A stretch of DNA of 64,000 bases, taken from an uncultured Paracoccaceae bacterium. GTDB taxonomy: Bacteria > Pseudomonadota > Alphaproteobacteria > Rhodobacterales > Rhodobacteraceae. The notes under the pieces were generated by a model. The model was not told where the DNA came from and did no database searches. It was given only the letters and a program-made list of their open reading frames with translations. Where the stretch lies: assembly GCA_947503925.1 (NCBI GenBank), contig CANNFQ010000001.1, positions 1,240,001-1,304,000 of the forward strand, written 5' to 3'. The translations under genes were made by a program, and so were the position numbers. Of the stretch, positions 1-7,784 are shown one piece after another. Numbering within the stretch: position 1 is the first letter of the stretch; each line of letters begins with the position of its first letter.

Positions 1-46
1 GGACATGATCGAACAGGGGTTTGAGGCGAAGACGGCGGCGGAGTGA
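1..46 (+). CDS. 3' end of a gene cut by the window edge
   Basis: An open plus-strand frame enters from outside the window and stops at TGA 44-46, reading ...IEQGFEAKTAAE. Only about 14 codons are visible, so no product can be assigned. The next gene begins 3 bases later, which fits a tightly packed pair. It could also be chance open frame. Confidence 0.3.
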   Translation, partial: DMIEQGFEAKTAAE

Positions 47-49
47 CCT

Positions 50-628
50 TTGGTACAGGCTGCGGCACGGGATCCTCGCTGGTCAATGCTGACGGATCAA
101 GATGCGACATGCCCATGTTGTGGTAAAGCGGGGGCAACGCTGCTCAGTCTGGCGTATGATCGGCCTGATCCACTTCCAAATGATGCTCCCAAGCACGAAA
201 ACTGGCTGCTGCTGCAAGAGGATGGGGATATCCTGACCGAGGACTTCTGCAGGATGGACACATATCGGTTCGTGCGATGCGTTCTAGAGATACCTTTACT
301 TGGGACGACAGAGCATCTGGTTCTTGGCGTCTGGGGCACACTCAGCCAAACAAACTTTGAACGTTACGCAGATACGTTTGATACGGGAGATCAGGCCGCG
401 CTCGGCAATATGTCCAGTTGGTTGTCAAACGCAGTTCCACCGGGCAGCACCTTGCCGGTTGCAATGACTATGGTGCCACGGAATGAACGGCAGCGACCAC
501 AACTGATGTACGCCGACGAAGAACATCCTCTGTTTGTAGCCCAACGCGACGGACTATCCTTTGACGCACTGACAGATCTCCTGCGCGACTTCGGACACGA
601 CCTCACAGCGAAAACCTATCTCAACTAA
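50..628 (+). CDS. DUF2199 domain protein
   Basis: 192-residue soluble protein with a CPCC pair near residues 21-24 followed by a GK turn, then the DUF2199-like segment RFVRCVLEIPLLG...LVLGVWGTLSQTNFERY (about residues 74-106). The CxxC resembles a zinc-knuckle start. The TTG start at 50 keeps a DPRW stretch that family members commonly carry before the CPCC; an ATG at 86 would remove it, so TTG is preferred. No signal peptide or membrane segment. Function of the family is unknown. It lies 13 bases before the broken arsC-like gene, perhaps once co-transcribed. Confidence 0.7.
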   Translation: MVQAAARDPRWSMLTDQDATCPCCGKAGATLLSLAYDRPDPLPNDAPKHENWLLLQEDGDILTEDFCRMDTYRFVRCVLEIPLLGTTEHLVLGVWGTLSQTNFERYADTFDTGDQAALGNMSSWLSNAVPPGSTLPVAMTMVPRNERQRPQLMYADEEHPLFVAQRDGLSFDALTDLLRDFGHDLTAKTYLN

Positions 629-641
629 TAGCGAGAGTCTC

Positions 642-1046
642 ATGACCACCGTTATCCACCGCAACCCTGATTGCGGCACCTCCCGCAATGTCTTGGCCGT
701 TATCCGCGCCTCGGGCACCGAACCCGTAATTGTTGAATACCTGCAAACCGGCTAGACTCGCTCGCAACTTCTGGCACTTTTTGCCGCCGCCGATCTGACC
801 CCGCGCGATGCGTTGCGCGTCTCAAAGTCCCCGGCAGAGGAACTCGGCATGAGCGACCCAGGCGTCAGCGATGATGCGCTGCTGGACGCCATGGTGAACT
901 ATCCGATCCTTGTGAACAGGCCCATCGTCTGCACACCGAAGGGCGTTGCGCTCTGTCGTCCGTCAGAGGCCGTTTTGCCCATTCTGGAAAACCCGCTGGC
1001 CGAAGCGGTCTACAAGGAAGACGGTGAACTGATCTGCGCGCCCTGA
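642..1046 (+). pseudogene. arsC: arsenate reductase (ArsC/Spx-like) interrupted by an amber codon
   Basis: From ATG 642 the frame reads TVIHRNPDCGTSRN, the ArsC glutaredoxin-like N-terminus with catalytic Cys11 and the following GTSRN loop. TAG at 753-755 (codon 38) interrupts it. The same frame then continues without another stop for 96 codons through typical ArsC sequence (DDALLDAMV, PILVNRPIV, LCRPSEAVL) to TGA 1046. Total length of 134 codons is near the usual 140. There is no frameshift or deletion, so this is a recent single-base lesion (for example TGG or CAG to TAG), a suppressed stop, or a sequencing error. No arsR, arsB or acr3 is nearby. Confidence 0.8.
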
Positions 1047-1177
1047 TCACGGGGAATTGACCGGCCTGCTCCAGCGTTTCAACACGAAACCCTGCGTCAC
1101 AACGACGCCCGGCCCTGTCATTTGCCCAAGCGTTCTGGCAAGAGACCGCTTCTTTAAAATATCAAAGCAGTTTCCCG

Positions 1178-1438
1178 ATGTCAGAAGAAACACCGGCCCT
1201 AGCGGCCGCCAAAGCAACACAGCCAGACGTGCTGGCGCTGAACGACCTGACGGTCATTGGCCTGATGAATGCACATGACGGGCCAGCGGCCTTGCTACGC
1301 TCCCCGCGTGGTCAATTCGCGCGCGTTCAGGTCGGTGCGCGGGTCTTTGGCGTCACTGTCACGGGCATCGGCGATGATCAGTTAATCCTGACGACAAGGG
1401 GTGGCCAGACCAAAGCAATTACCGTTGCCGGTAGCTAA
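1178..1438 (+). CDS. small PilP/GspC-like domain protein
   Basis: 86-residue protein. Residues 22-83 (LNDLTVIGLMNAHDGPAALL, then FARVQVGARVFGVTV and the GGQTKAITV end) resemble the small beta domain of PilP and GspC-type pilus or secretion proteins, in which a short loop of strands follows a GxxRALLR-like turn. No signal peptide or transmembrane segment, so this is the soluble domain alone rather than a complete pilus lipoprotein. It ends 38 bases before the SDR gene on the same strand. The assignment is by resemblance; function unknown. Confidence 0.55.
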   Translation: MSEETPALAAAKATQPDVLALNDLTVIGLMNAHDGPAALLRSPRGQFARVQVGARVFGVTVTGIGDDQLILTTRGGQTKAITVAGS

Positions 1439-1476
1439 GACTTGACGCCGCGCGCCGTTCAGCACATGACGCGCGC

Positions 1477-2118
1477 ATGACACAGACAGCATTGATCACC
1501 GGCGCATCGCGCGGCCTTGGCGCGGCTTTGGCTAAGGCGCTTGCCCCCACCCATCACATCATCGCTGTCGGGCGCACGGTTGGCGCGCTGGAAGAGCTGG
1601 ACGATGCCATAAAGGCTGCGGGTGGCCAAGCTACGCTTGCGCCGATGGACATCACCATTGATGAAGCGATGCAACAACTTTGCCGAGGCATTTATGACCG
1701 CTGGGGCAAACTTGACCTTTGGGTGCACCCGGCCATCCACGCCGCCCCTTTGTCTCCCGCGGGCCATATAGGGCCGAAGGATCTAACCAAATCCATCGAT
1801 ATCAATATCACGGCCACCGCGCGGCTGATCGGCTACGTCACGCCGCTCTTGCAGAATAACGGGCGGGCCGTGTTCTTTGACGATCCGCGCGGTGGGTCAC
1901 CGTTCTTTGGCGCTTATGGGGCGACCAAAGCGGCGCAAATCGCACTGGCCCGCAGCTGGCAGGCCGAAACCGCCAAGACAGGGCCACATGCCCATATTCT
2001 GGAACCCGCGCCAATGCCCACAGCCACCCGCGCCCGGTTTCACCCGGGCGAAGACCGCGACGCGCTGACAGCGCCAGATGTCGAAGCCGCCCGCCTGATG
2101 CCTGCCATCCTTGGATAA
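1477..2118 (+). CDS. short-chain dehydrogenase/reductase family protein
   Basis: 213 residues with a Rossmann fold start TGASRGLGAALAKAL (TGxxxGxG, residues 8-22), a DIT motif near residue 62, and YGATKAA (YxxxK) near residue 147. Length is slightly under the usual 230-250. The position of the catalytic Ser, normally 12-13 residues before the Tyr, is occupied by FDDP, so the classical Ser-Tyr-Lys triad is incomplete; the protein may be a weak enzyme or have another role. Substrate unknown. It converges on the downstream TetR gene. Confidence 0.8.
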   Translation: MTQTALITGASRGLGAALAKALAPTHHIIAVGRTVGALEELDDAIKAAGGQATLAPMDITIDEAMQQLCRGIYDRWGKLDLWVHPAIHAAPLSPAGHIGPKDLTKSIDINITATARLIGYVTPLLQNNGRAVFFDDPRGGSPFFGAYGATKAAQIALARSWQAETAKTGPHAHILEPAPMPTATRARFHPGEDRDALTAPDVEAARLMPAILG

Positions 2119-2175
2119 GCACCGCACGCGGGTCAAAGAAATTTGTTAACTGTTGAAGGTCAGGTTTTGCCGGGC

Positions 2176-2733
2176 TCATTTGATGGTCTGCTTCACCATC
2201 TCAACCAAACGGGTCAGTATTTGTACCGGTGCGATATCGGTATTGATCGATAACTGCTCTAGCCCCAGATGGGCGGCATAGAACAAGGCAGGCAATTCCG
2301 GCGCATCAACGCCAACATCTGCCATGCACTCTTTCAGAAAGGCCAGGCGCGCTGCGTCAACACGGCCCACCGCATCGCCTGCCGGAGCAAAGCTGTTACC
2401 CCAGGCCCGAATGGCAGCTTCGGCACCAGCACCACCTTGCGCCCCATGCGGCATATTGACCGCCTGCACCAATGCTTCCAACCGGGGAAACCCGCGTGGC
2501 AGCTCCTCCAGCCGGGCAATGATACGGCGGGTTGCCGCATCTTCCCAATAAGCCAGCATGGCAGACTGCAAAGCGGCCAGATCCTTGAAATGCCAATAAA
2601 ATGAACCTTTTGTCGTCCCAAGCGCGCGGGCAACCGGTTCTACCCTTAATCCTTCGGCGCCCTTTAGCGCTAACGCCCGAAACCCGGCATTAATCCAATC
2701 CTGTCGCCCGAGGCGTTGTTTTCCGTCTGCCAT
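2176..2733 (-). CDS. TetR family transcriptional regulator
   Basis: 185 residues. N-terminal TetR helix-turn-helix: GFRALALKGAEGLRVEPVARALGTTKGSFYWHFKDLAALQSAML (about residues 12-58, TKGSFYWHF being the hallmark), followed by a variable ligand domain. The ATG at 2733 is chosen over the longer frame (2829) because it has an upstream AGGAAA and gives the standard N-terminus, while the longer version would overlap the divergent gene. The short divergent spacer holds two copies of a palindrome that are probable operators, suggesting autorepression and control of the divergent membrane protein. Confidence 0.85.
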   Translation of the reverse strand: MADGKQRLGRQDWINAGFRALALKGAEGLRVEPVARALGTTKGSFYWHFKDLAALQSAMLAYWEDAATRRIIARLEELPRGFPRLEALVQAVNMPHGAQGGAGAEAAIRAWGNSFAPAGDAVGRVDAARLAFLKECMADVGVDAPELPALFYAAHLGLEQLSINTDIAPVQILTRLVEMVKQTIK

Positions 2734-2741
2734 AGGAAACC

Positions 2742-2755
2742 ATACGATACCGTAT
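2742..2755. promoter_or_regulatory. putative TetR operator, copy 1 (ATACG-N4-CGTAT)
   Basis: ATACGATACCGTAT is a palindrome, imperfect only at two symmetric positions, 8 bases upstream of the tetR start. It runs into a TTGACT (2755-2760) that could be a -35 box for the divergent gene. A second site with the same half-sites and the same spacing lies 39 bases away. Operator role is inferred. Confidence 0.55.
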
Positions 2756-2780
2756 TGACTCTCGCAACGCCGCGCGCACC

Positions 2781-2794
2781 ATACGGCTGCGTAC
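2781..2794. promoter_or_regulatory. putative TetR operator, copy 2 (ATACG-N4-CGTAC)
   Basis: ATACGGCTGCGTAC repeats the half-site geometry of the site at 2742-2755 (ATACG, four bases, CGTAY). It lies 16 bases before the start of the membrane protein gene, where a repressor would block the -10 region or transcript start. Confidence 0.5.
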
Positions 2795-2810
2795 AGTAAA
2801 GGAGTCGCAG

Positions 2811-3197
2811 ATGAATGTCCCCCTGACACTCGCCGGTAGCATCATGGTCCTGACCGCAGGCATCCATGTCTTTGCGGGCGGGCCGGAGTATCACGATGTC
2901 TATCAATCCGTCCTGCCGACGCCGCATCTGGCAGCAATGGCAGCTGTGCTATGGCATGCCATCACCGTCAACTTGATCGTCTCTGCCGGTGCCTATTTCT
3001 GGCTGGCACAGCACCCGTCCCGTCCTTTTCTGGTTGCGCTGGCCGCGATGCAACTTGGTTGGACTGCACTATTTTTGTTCTACGGGACAACCATGCTCGG
3101 CTCGCTCTGGCCCATGCCGCAATGGGTGATTTTTTTGACGACAGTGTTGCTGACTATCTATGGTGCCCGTCAACGTGACGTTGCCCGCGCAAGCTGA
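2811..3197 (+). CDS. small four-helix membrane protein
   Basis: 128 residues with about four hydrophobic helices (around residues 4-22, 42-64, 72-93 and 102-121), like the small membrane proteins often paired with a divergent TetR regulator. GGAG lies 6 bases before the ATG. No catalytic motif seen. Divergent from tetR with two shared palindromes in the spacer, so it is probably the regulator's main target. Molecular function unknown; a transporter or envelope stress role would be guesswork. Confidence 0.7.
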   Translation: MNVPLTLAGSIMVLTAGIHVFAGGPEYHDVYQSVLPTPHLAAMAAVLWHAITVNLIVSAGAYFWLAQHPSRPFLVALAAMQLGWTALFLFYGTTMLGSLWPMPQWVIFLTTVLLTIYGARQRDVARAS

Positions 3198-3211
3198 CTT
3201 GCCGCGCCCCG

Positions 3212-3246
3212 CCCCCTCGCTTAGGAACAAAACAACAGCGAAGGGG
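3212..3246 (+). promoter_or_regulatory. hairpin over the surE ribosome binding site
   Basis: CCCCCTCGCT (3212-3221) pairs with AGCGAAGGGG (3237-3246) with one mismatch around a 15-base loop. The right arm contains the AGGGG that would serve as the surE ribosome binding site, so the fold could hide it or serve as a weak terminator for the upstream gene. Confidence 0.35.
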
Positions 3247-3251
3247 CAGGT

Positions 3252-4037
3252 ATGCGCATTCTCATCACCAATGACGACGGTATCAACGCCCCTGGGCTAA
3301 AGGTTCTGACTGATATCGCGACCGAGGTCGCAGGACCAGATGGTGAGGTCTGGACCGTCGCGCCCGCTTTTGAACAATCCGGTGTCGGCCATTGCATCAG
3401 CTACACTCACCCGACCATGATCGCACAGCTAGAAGAGCGCCGCTTTGCCGCTGAAGGCTCACCCGCTGATTGCGTCATCGCCGGCCTTTACGATGTCTTG
3501 CAAGACACGCCGCCCGATCTGATCCTGTCTGGCGTCAATCGAGGCAACAATGCTGCCGAAAACACGCTTTATTCGGGGACAATTGGCGCCTGTATCGAAG
3601 GTGCATTGCAAGGCGTCCGGTCCATCGCGTTGTCGCAATTCTATGGCCCGGGCAATGCCAATCTGGACAACCCGTTTGAAGCCGCCGCCCAGCATGGTGC
3701 GGCAACAGTGCGGGCTTTGCTGAACGACGCGCTATGGGATCAGGCGGACTACAAGTTGTTTTACAACGTCAATTTCCCTCCGGTTCCCGGCAGAGATGTC
3801 AATGGGATGGCGGCAACAACGCAAGGCTTCCGGCTGAATACACGTTTCCGGGCAGAGGCGCAGACATCACCAACAGGGCGCAAATTCCTCTGGGTCAAAG
3901 GTGGGCCACAGCATGAACCGACCGCCCCCGGAACGGATGCCGCGGCCAATCTGGATGGTTATATTTCGATCACACCGATGCGGGCCGATCTGACCGATTA
4001 TGACATGGTCGCGGTGCTTGAGGATGCCCTGACGTGA
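3252..4037 (+). CDS. surE: 5'/3'-nucleotidase SurE
   Basis: 261 residues, the family's normal length. Acid phosphatase that hydrolyses nucleoside monophosphates in the cytoplasm, with a divalent metal. The metal site is visible as NDDG (Asp8, Asp9), Ser43 in EQSGVGH, and Asn96 in SGVNRGNN. The surE-pcm pairing is classical in proteobacteria and linked to stationary phase and protein repair. The stop overlaps the GTG start of pcm by 4 bases (GTGA), implying translational coupling. Confidence 0.95.
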   Translation: MRILITNDDGINAPGLKVLTDIATEVAGPDGEVWTVAPAFEQSGVGHCISYTHPTMIAQLEERRFAAEGSPADCVIAGLYDVLQDTPPDLILSGVNRGNNAAENTLYSGTIGACIEGALQGVRSIALSQFYGPGNANLDNPFEAAAQHGAATVRALLNDALWDQADYKLFYNVNFPPVPGRDVNGMAATTQGFRLNTRFRAEAQTSPTGRKFLWVKGGPQHEPTAPGTDAAANLDGYISITPMRADLTDYDMVAVLEDALT

Positions 4038-4675
4038 CATTCGACGCGGCCACAAAGATGCAGTTCCTTTACACGCTGCGCAGCAAGGGCGTCACCGATG
4101 CACGCGTGCTGACGGCCATGGAACAGGTCGACCGGGCCGATTACGTCAAAGGCACATTCGCGGATCGGGCTTACGAGGATATGCCGCTGCCCATCGCCTG
4201 CGGCCAGACCATAAGCCAACCATCGGTTGTCGGTTTGATGACGCAGGCACTGAATGTGCAGCCCCGTGACAAGGTGCTCGAAATTGGGACCGGATCAGGA
4301 TACCAGGCCGCGATCCTAAGCAAACTGGCGCGTCGGGTCTATACCGTGGACCGCTATCGCCGCCTGGTCCATGGTGCGCGCGCGGTGTTCGAGGCGCATG
4401 ACATCACCAATATCACCACATTTACCGCTGATGGCAGTCACGGCTTTGACGAACAGGCCCCGTTTGACCGGATCCTGCTGACGGCGGCTGCCGAGGATCC
4501 ACCGGGCCCGCTGCTCGCGCAATTGCGGATAGGCGGGATCATGGTTTTGCCTGTGGGTCAGTCCGATGCGGTGCAAAGCCTGATCCGTGTCACGCGGTCC
4601 GAAAGCGGTTATGACTACGATGAATTGCGTGCAGTACGCTTTGTCCCCTTGCTAGAAGGGCTAGGACAGGAGTAA
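4034..4675 (+). CDS. pcm: protein-L-isoaspartate O-methyltransferase
   Basis: 213 residues, standard for PCMT. Uses S-adenosylmethionine to methylate L-isoaspartyl residues and start repair of aged proteins. GQTISQP at residues 57-63 is the substrate-loop signature; [13 protein letters not shown] (81-93) is the SAM-binding motif I. GTG start at 4034 overlaps the surE stop. Continues into the lipoprotein gene 62 bases later, the well-known surE-pcm-nlpD order. Confidence 0.95.
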   Translation: MTFDAATKMQFLYTLRSKGVTDARVLTAMEQVDRADYVKGTFADRAYEDMPLPIACGQTISQPSVVGLMTQALNVQPRDKVLEIGTGSGYQAAILSKLARRVYTVDRYRRLVHGARAVFEAHDITNITTFTADGSHGFDEQAPFDRILLTAAAEDPPGPLLAQLRIGGIMVLPVGQSDAVQSLIRVTRSESGYDYDELRAVRFVPLLEGLGQE

Positions 4676-4737
4676 ACTGCCACAAAATATGGTACGACCC
4701 CACATATAAGGGGCGACTTGGCAAGAGGAGCGGTAGG

Positions 4738-5937
4738 ATGTCCCAAGAGTGGACCACAGCACGGCGTGCGATGATGACAGGTGTGGCCCTCGCGGCACTG
4801 AGCGCCTGTAACGAGCCTTTCGATTTTGATTTACGCGACAACGTCAACGGGTTTGACACAAGCCGCGCCGTCCAGCAATTGCCCGGGCGCCCGCGACCGG
4901 ATGAGCGGGGGGTGATCTCCTATCCAAATTATCAAGTCGTGGTGGCACAGCGCGATGACACGATCCGCGGCATTGCGATCCGGCTCGGCATCGATGCTGA
5001 TGAACTTGCGGAATACAATGGTATCGAACCAGATGTGATCCTGCGCCGGGACGAGATTATCGCCCTGCCGGGCCGTGTGCCAGAGCCCTCCACTACGGCG
5101 GCAACGGGGGCGAGCCAGCCATTGGATATCTCCGCCGTGGCGACAACGGCGCTTGACCGCGCGGATGCAAATGGCGGCGTGACAACAACACCGCTTGATC
5201 CTGTAACACCGGTCGCGGCACCTGCCCCCAACCCGGCACCGCAAGCAGGGGCAGAGCCAATCCGCCACCAAGTTGCCCGTGGCGAAACCGTCTTTGCGCT
5301 CTCACGGCTTTATAGGGTGCCAGTAAAAAGCATCGCGGAATGGAATGGGCTTGATTCAGAATTCACCGTACGTGAAGGCCAGTATTTGCTGATCCCACAG
5401 GCCGGAGCCACACCGGTGGCCGCGGCACCGCAAGGGGTGACAGCGCCCGGCGCTGGGACCCTGACGCCCGTTCCGCCAAGTGCGACAACGCCGCTGCCAG
5501 ATGAAACACCCTCTGCACCGCTGCCGGCGGCAGCCATTCCAGACGCGCCCGACATTGGTACCCCTGCCCCGACCAGCGCGTCATCCAATGCGCGGTTCAG
5601 TCGACCCGTCGAAGGCAGCATCATCCGGGCCTACGCGCCAGGGCGGAATGAAGGCATCGATATCGGGGCGGCCGCCGGGACACCCGTCAAAGCAGCAGAT
5701 GCAGGCAACGTTGCGGCTGTTACGACCAATACAAGCGGTGTGGCGATTGTCGTAGTCAAACATAGCGATGGGCTGCTGACCGTTTACACGAATATCGACG
5801 ATCTGGCTGTGTCTAAGGGTGATAGCGTCAGCCGGGGGCAAACCATTGGCAAGGTGCGATCTGGCGATCCAGCCTTCCTGCACTTTGAAGTGCGGCAAGG
5901 CTTGCAAAGCGTTGATCCGACTAATTATCTTCCCTGA
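4738..5937 (+). CDS. NlpD/EnvC-like lipoprotein with two LysM domains and a degenerate M23 domain
   Basis: 399 residues. Lipoprotein signal ending in LSAC (Cys24). Two LysM peptidoglycan-binding domains (about 67-110 and 171-217), a Pro/Ala/Thr-rich linker, and a C-terminal LytM/M23 fold (about 285-399). The zinc ligands of active M23 enzymes are not kept: the first His of HxGxD is Asn (NEGID), the YxHL histidine is Asn (YTN), and HLHFE reads FLHFE. That pattern is typical of NlpD and EnvC, which activate cell-wall amidases rather than cut peptidoglycan. Position after surE-pcm matches nlpD. Likely acts in the periplasm in cell separation. Confidence 0.85.
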   Translation: MSQEWTTARRAMMTGVALAALSACNEPFDFDLRDNVNGFDTSRAVQQLPGRPRPDERGVISYPNYQVVVAQRDDTIRGIAIRLGIDADELAEYNGIEPDVILRRDEIIALPGRVPEPSTTAATGASQPLDISAVATTALDRADANGGVTTTPLDPVTPVAAPAPNPAPQAGAEPIRHQVARGETVFALSRLYRVPVKSIAEWNGLDSEFTVREGQYLLIPQAGATPVAAAPQGVTAPGAGTLTPVPPSATTPLPDETPSAPLPAAAIPDAPDIGTPAPTSASSNARFSRPVEGSIIRAYAPGRNEGIDIGAAAGTPVKAADAGNVAAVTTNTSGVAIVVVKHSDGLLTVYTNIDDLAVSKGDSVSRGQTIGKVRSGDPAFLHFEVRQGLQSVDPTNYLP

Positions 5938-5950
5938 CAGTAGCTGCGGC

Positions 5951-5977
5951 GTAAGATGGGTTTAAAACCCATCTTAC
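5951..5977. terminator. 27-base perfect palindrome between convergent genes
   Basis: GTAAGATGGGTTT, a single central A, and AAACCCATCTTAC form arms of 13 bases without mismatch. It lies between the lipoprotein and the convergent DUF815 gene and contains the TAA stop (5974-5976) of the latter. There is no T-run on either side, so it is either a bidirectional fold that stops transcription or protects 3' ends, or a member of a dispersed intergenic repeat. GGGTGGG-type intergenic palindromes are common in Rhodobacteraceae. Confidence 0.6.
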
Positions 5978-6816
5978 GACAGAGCAACACCGCGTCTGCC
6001 AGCAAGGTCCGTCACATATTGCCAGGCCACCCGACCAGAGCGGCTACCGCGCGTTGCTTGCCATTCAATTGCCTCTGCTCGCAATGTCTCGTCAGAAATC
6101 GCGATATCGTAAGCCGCACAATAGCCCCGGATCATCGCCAAGTATTCATCCTGATCACATGGGTGAAAACCGAGCCACAGACCAAACCGGTCTGAAAGCG
6201 ACACTTTTTCCTCGACCGCCTCTGACGGCGAAATCGCGGATGAGCGTTCATTTTCGATCATGTCGCGCGGCATCAAATGGCGTCGGTTCGACGTGGCATA
6301 AAGCACGACATTATCGGGCCGCCCTTCGATCCCGCCATCCAGCACCGCCTTGAGTGACTTGTAATGGGCGTCGTCGTGACCAAATGACAGATCATCGCAG
6401 AACAGGATGAACCGTTCCTCTGCCCCTCGCAACATGTTCAGACATCGACCGATGCTGGGCAAATCTTCGCGTTGCACCTCAACGATCTTGAGATGCGGAT
6501 GATCAGTTGCCAATGCCCCATGGACCGCCTTGACCAGGCTGGATTTACCCATCCCGCGCGCACCCCAAAGCAGCGCATTATTTGCCGGTAATCCCTTGGC
6601 AAAATGCGCGGAGTTCGCCAGCAGCGTATCGCGCGCGCGGTCGACCCCAACCAGCAAGTCAATATCGACGCGATTGACCGTGTTGACCGCAACAAGCCGA
6701 TCTGGATCAGGTTGCCAGACAAAGGCAGCAGCACTCCCAAAATCCGGCGCAGGCGCCGGAGCCGGATTCATCCGTTCCAGCGCTTGGGCAATGCGGCGCA
6801 ATATCTTCTTTGTCAC
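5974..6816 (-). CDS. DUF815 family AAA+-type ATPase
   Basis: 280 residues. P-loop GARGMGKSS at 85-93, Walker B-like FILFCDDLSF near 135-144, and a sensor-like YATSNRRHL. DUF815 proteins are predicted ATPases with no settled role. The ATG overlaps the tatC stop by 4 bases, so it is the last gene of the tatABC operon. Its TAA lies inside the 27-base palindrome. A role in export is possible from context but not shown. Confidence 0.8.
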   Translation of the reverse strand: MTKKILRRIAQALERMNPAPAPAPDFGSAAAFVWQPDPDRLVAVNTVNRVDIDLLVGVDRARDTLLANSAHFAKGLPANNALLWGARGMGKSSLVKAVHGALATDHPHLKIVEVQREDLPSIGRCLNMLRGAEERFILFCDDLSFGHDDAHYKSLKAVLDGGIEGRPDNVVLYATSNRRHLMPRDMIENERSSAISPSEAVEEKVSLSDRFGLWLGFHPCDQDEYLAMIRGYCAAYDIAISDETLRAEAIEWQATRGSRSGRVAWQYVTDLAGRRGVALS

Positions 6817-7784
6817 GTCACATTATCCTGCTCATTGGCGGCGGCGTCATCAAGATCGTCGTCGATGTCAAACAGGCTTTCGCCGTCATCGATTACCCCC
6901 TCCCTGCGAGCCGCGCGATCCTTCTTGCGTTCGACCGCAGCAACCAGATGGATCGACACCTCATAAAGCCCATAGACCACAACAAACAGGATCAGCTGGG
7001 TGGTCACGTCAGGCGGCGTGACCAGTGCTGCCACAACCAGAATACCCACAACTGCATATTTCCGCGTGCCCCGCAGCCCCCGTGAACTGGCCAGCCCGGC
7101 TGTCCCCATCAGAGTCAGCAGTACCGGCAACTGGAAACATACACCGAAGGCCACAATCATCTTGAGTGTGATATCCAGCGTTTCATTTACCTTGCCGTTA
7201 AACACGATATCAACACCAGAGGAGGCCGCCACAGGCAAGTTCAGATCACCGCCCCCTGCCCCGGGTAGCAACCCTGCTCCGGCAGGTGGTGGCACAAGAT
7301 CGACCATGACCGCCGAGACAAATGAGGGCAAGTCCGCAAAGCCCAAAAAAAACGCCATGGCGAGTGGGACAACAACGTAATGGGCAAAGGCCGCCCCAGC
7401 GATAAACAACAGCGGCGATGCAATAATGAACGGCAAAAATGCCTGTTTTTCATTCCGATAGAGCCCCGGCGCAACAAATCGCCAAAGCTGATACGCAATC
7501 ACCGGGAAAGACAGGGTCAGCCCACCCACGACGGAGATCCGGATCAGCGTAAAGAAATACTCTTGCGGCGCGGTATATTGCATTACCGGGTTGGGGTTGC
7601 CCAAGTTCCGCATCGTGCGCTCAATCGGGCCAAGCAGGAAATCCAACAGCATGCTGCCAAACGAAAAGCAGAGGATCATCGCCACCAGAAAGGCCGAGAC
7701 AGAGTAGATCAGCCGTGTCCGCAATTCTGCAAGATGTTCGATCAACGGCGCGGCGCTGTTGTCGATCTCTTCCGCGCTGCTCAT
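6813..7784 (-). CDS. tatC: Sec-independent translocase subunit TatC
   Basis: 323 residues, longer than the usual 240-260. Six membrane spans; N-terminal EHLAELRTRLIYS is the conserved cytoplasmic start that helps bind the twin-arginine signal. The extra length is a Gly/Pro/Ala-rich periplasmic insertion (about residues 155-200) and a charged C-terminal tail. TatC with TatB forms the receptor for folded, twin-arginine proteins in the inner membrane. ATG overlaps the tatB TGA by 4 bases. Confidence 0.95.
   Translation of the reverse strand: MSSAEEIDNSAAPLIEHLAELRTRLIYSVSAFLVAMILCFSFGSMLLDFLLGPIERTMRNLGNPNPVMQYTAPQEYFFTLIRISVVGGLTLSFPVIAYQLWRFVAPGLYRNEKQAFLPFIIASPLLFIAGAAFAHYVVVPLAMAFFLGFADLPSFVSAVMVDLVPPPAGAGLLPGAGGGDLNLPVAASSGVDIVFNGKVNETLDITLKMIVAFGVCFQLPVLLTLMGTAGLASSRGLRGTRKYAVVGILVVAALVTPPDVTTQLILFVVVYGLYEVSIHLVAAVERKKDRAARREGVIDDGESLFDIDDDLDDAAANEQDNVT

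Noticed and set aside
1057..1278. 73-codon plus-strand frame between arsC and the small PilP-like gene
   Set aside because: Overlaps the better-supported gene at 1178 in another frame and has no family pattern.
2755..2785. Exact -35/-10 promoter assignment in the tetR spacer
   Set aside because: TTGACT is a fair -35 but no -10 at proper spacing is convincing, so only operators are listed.
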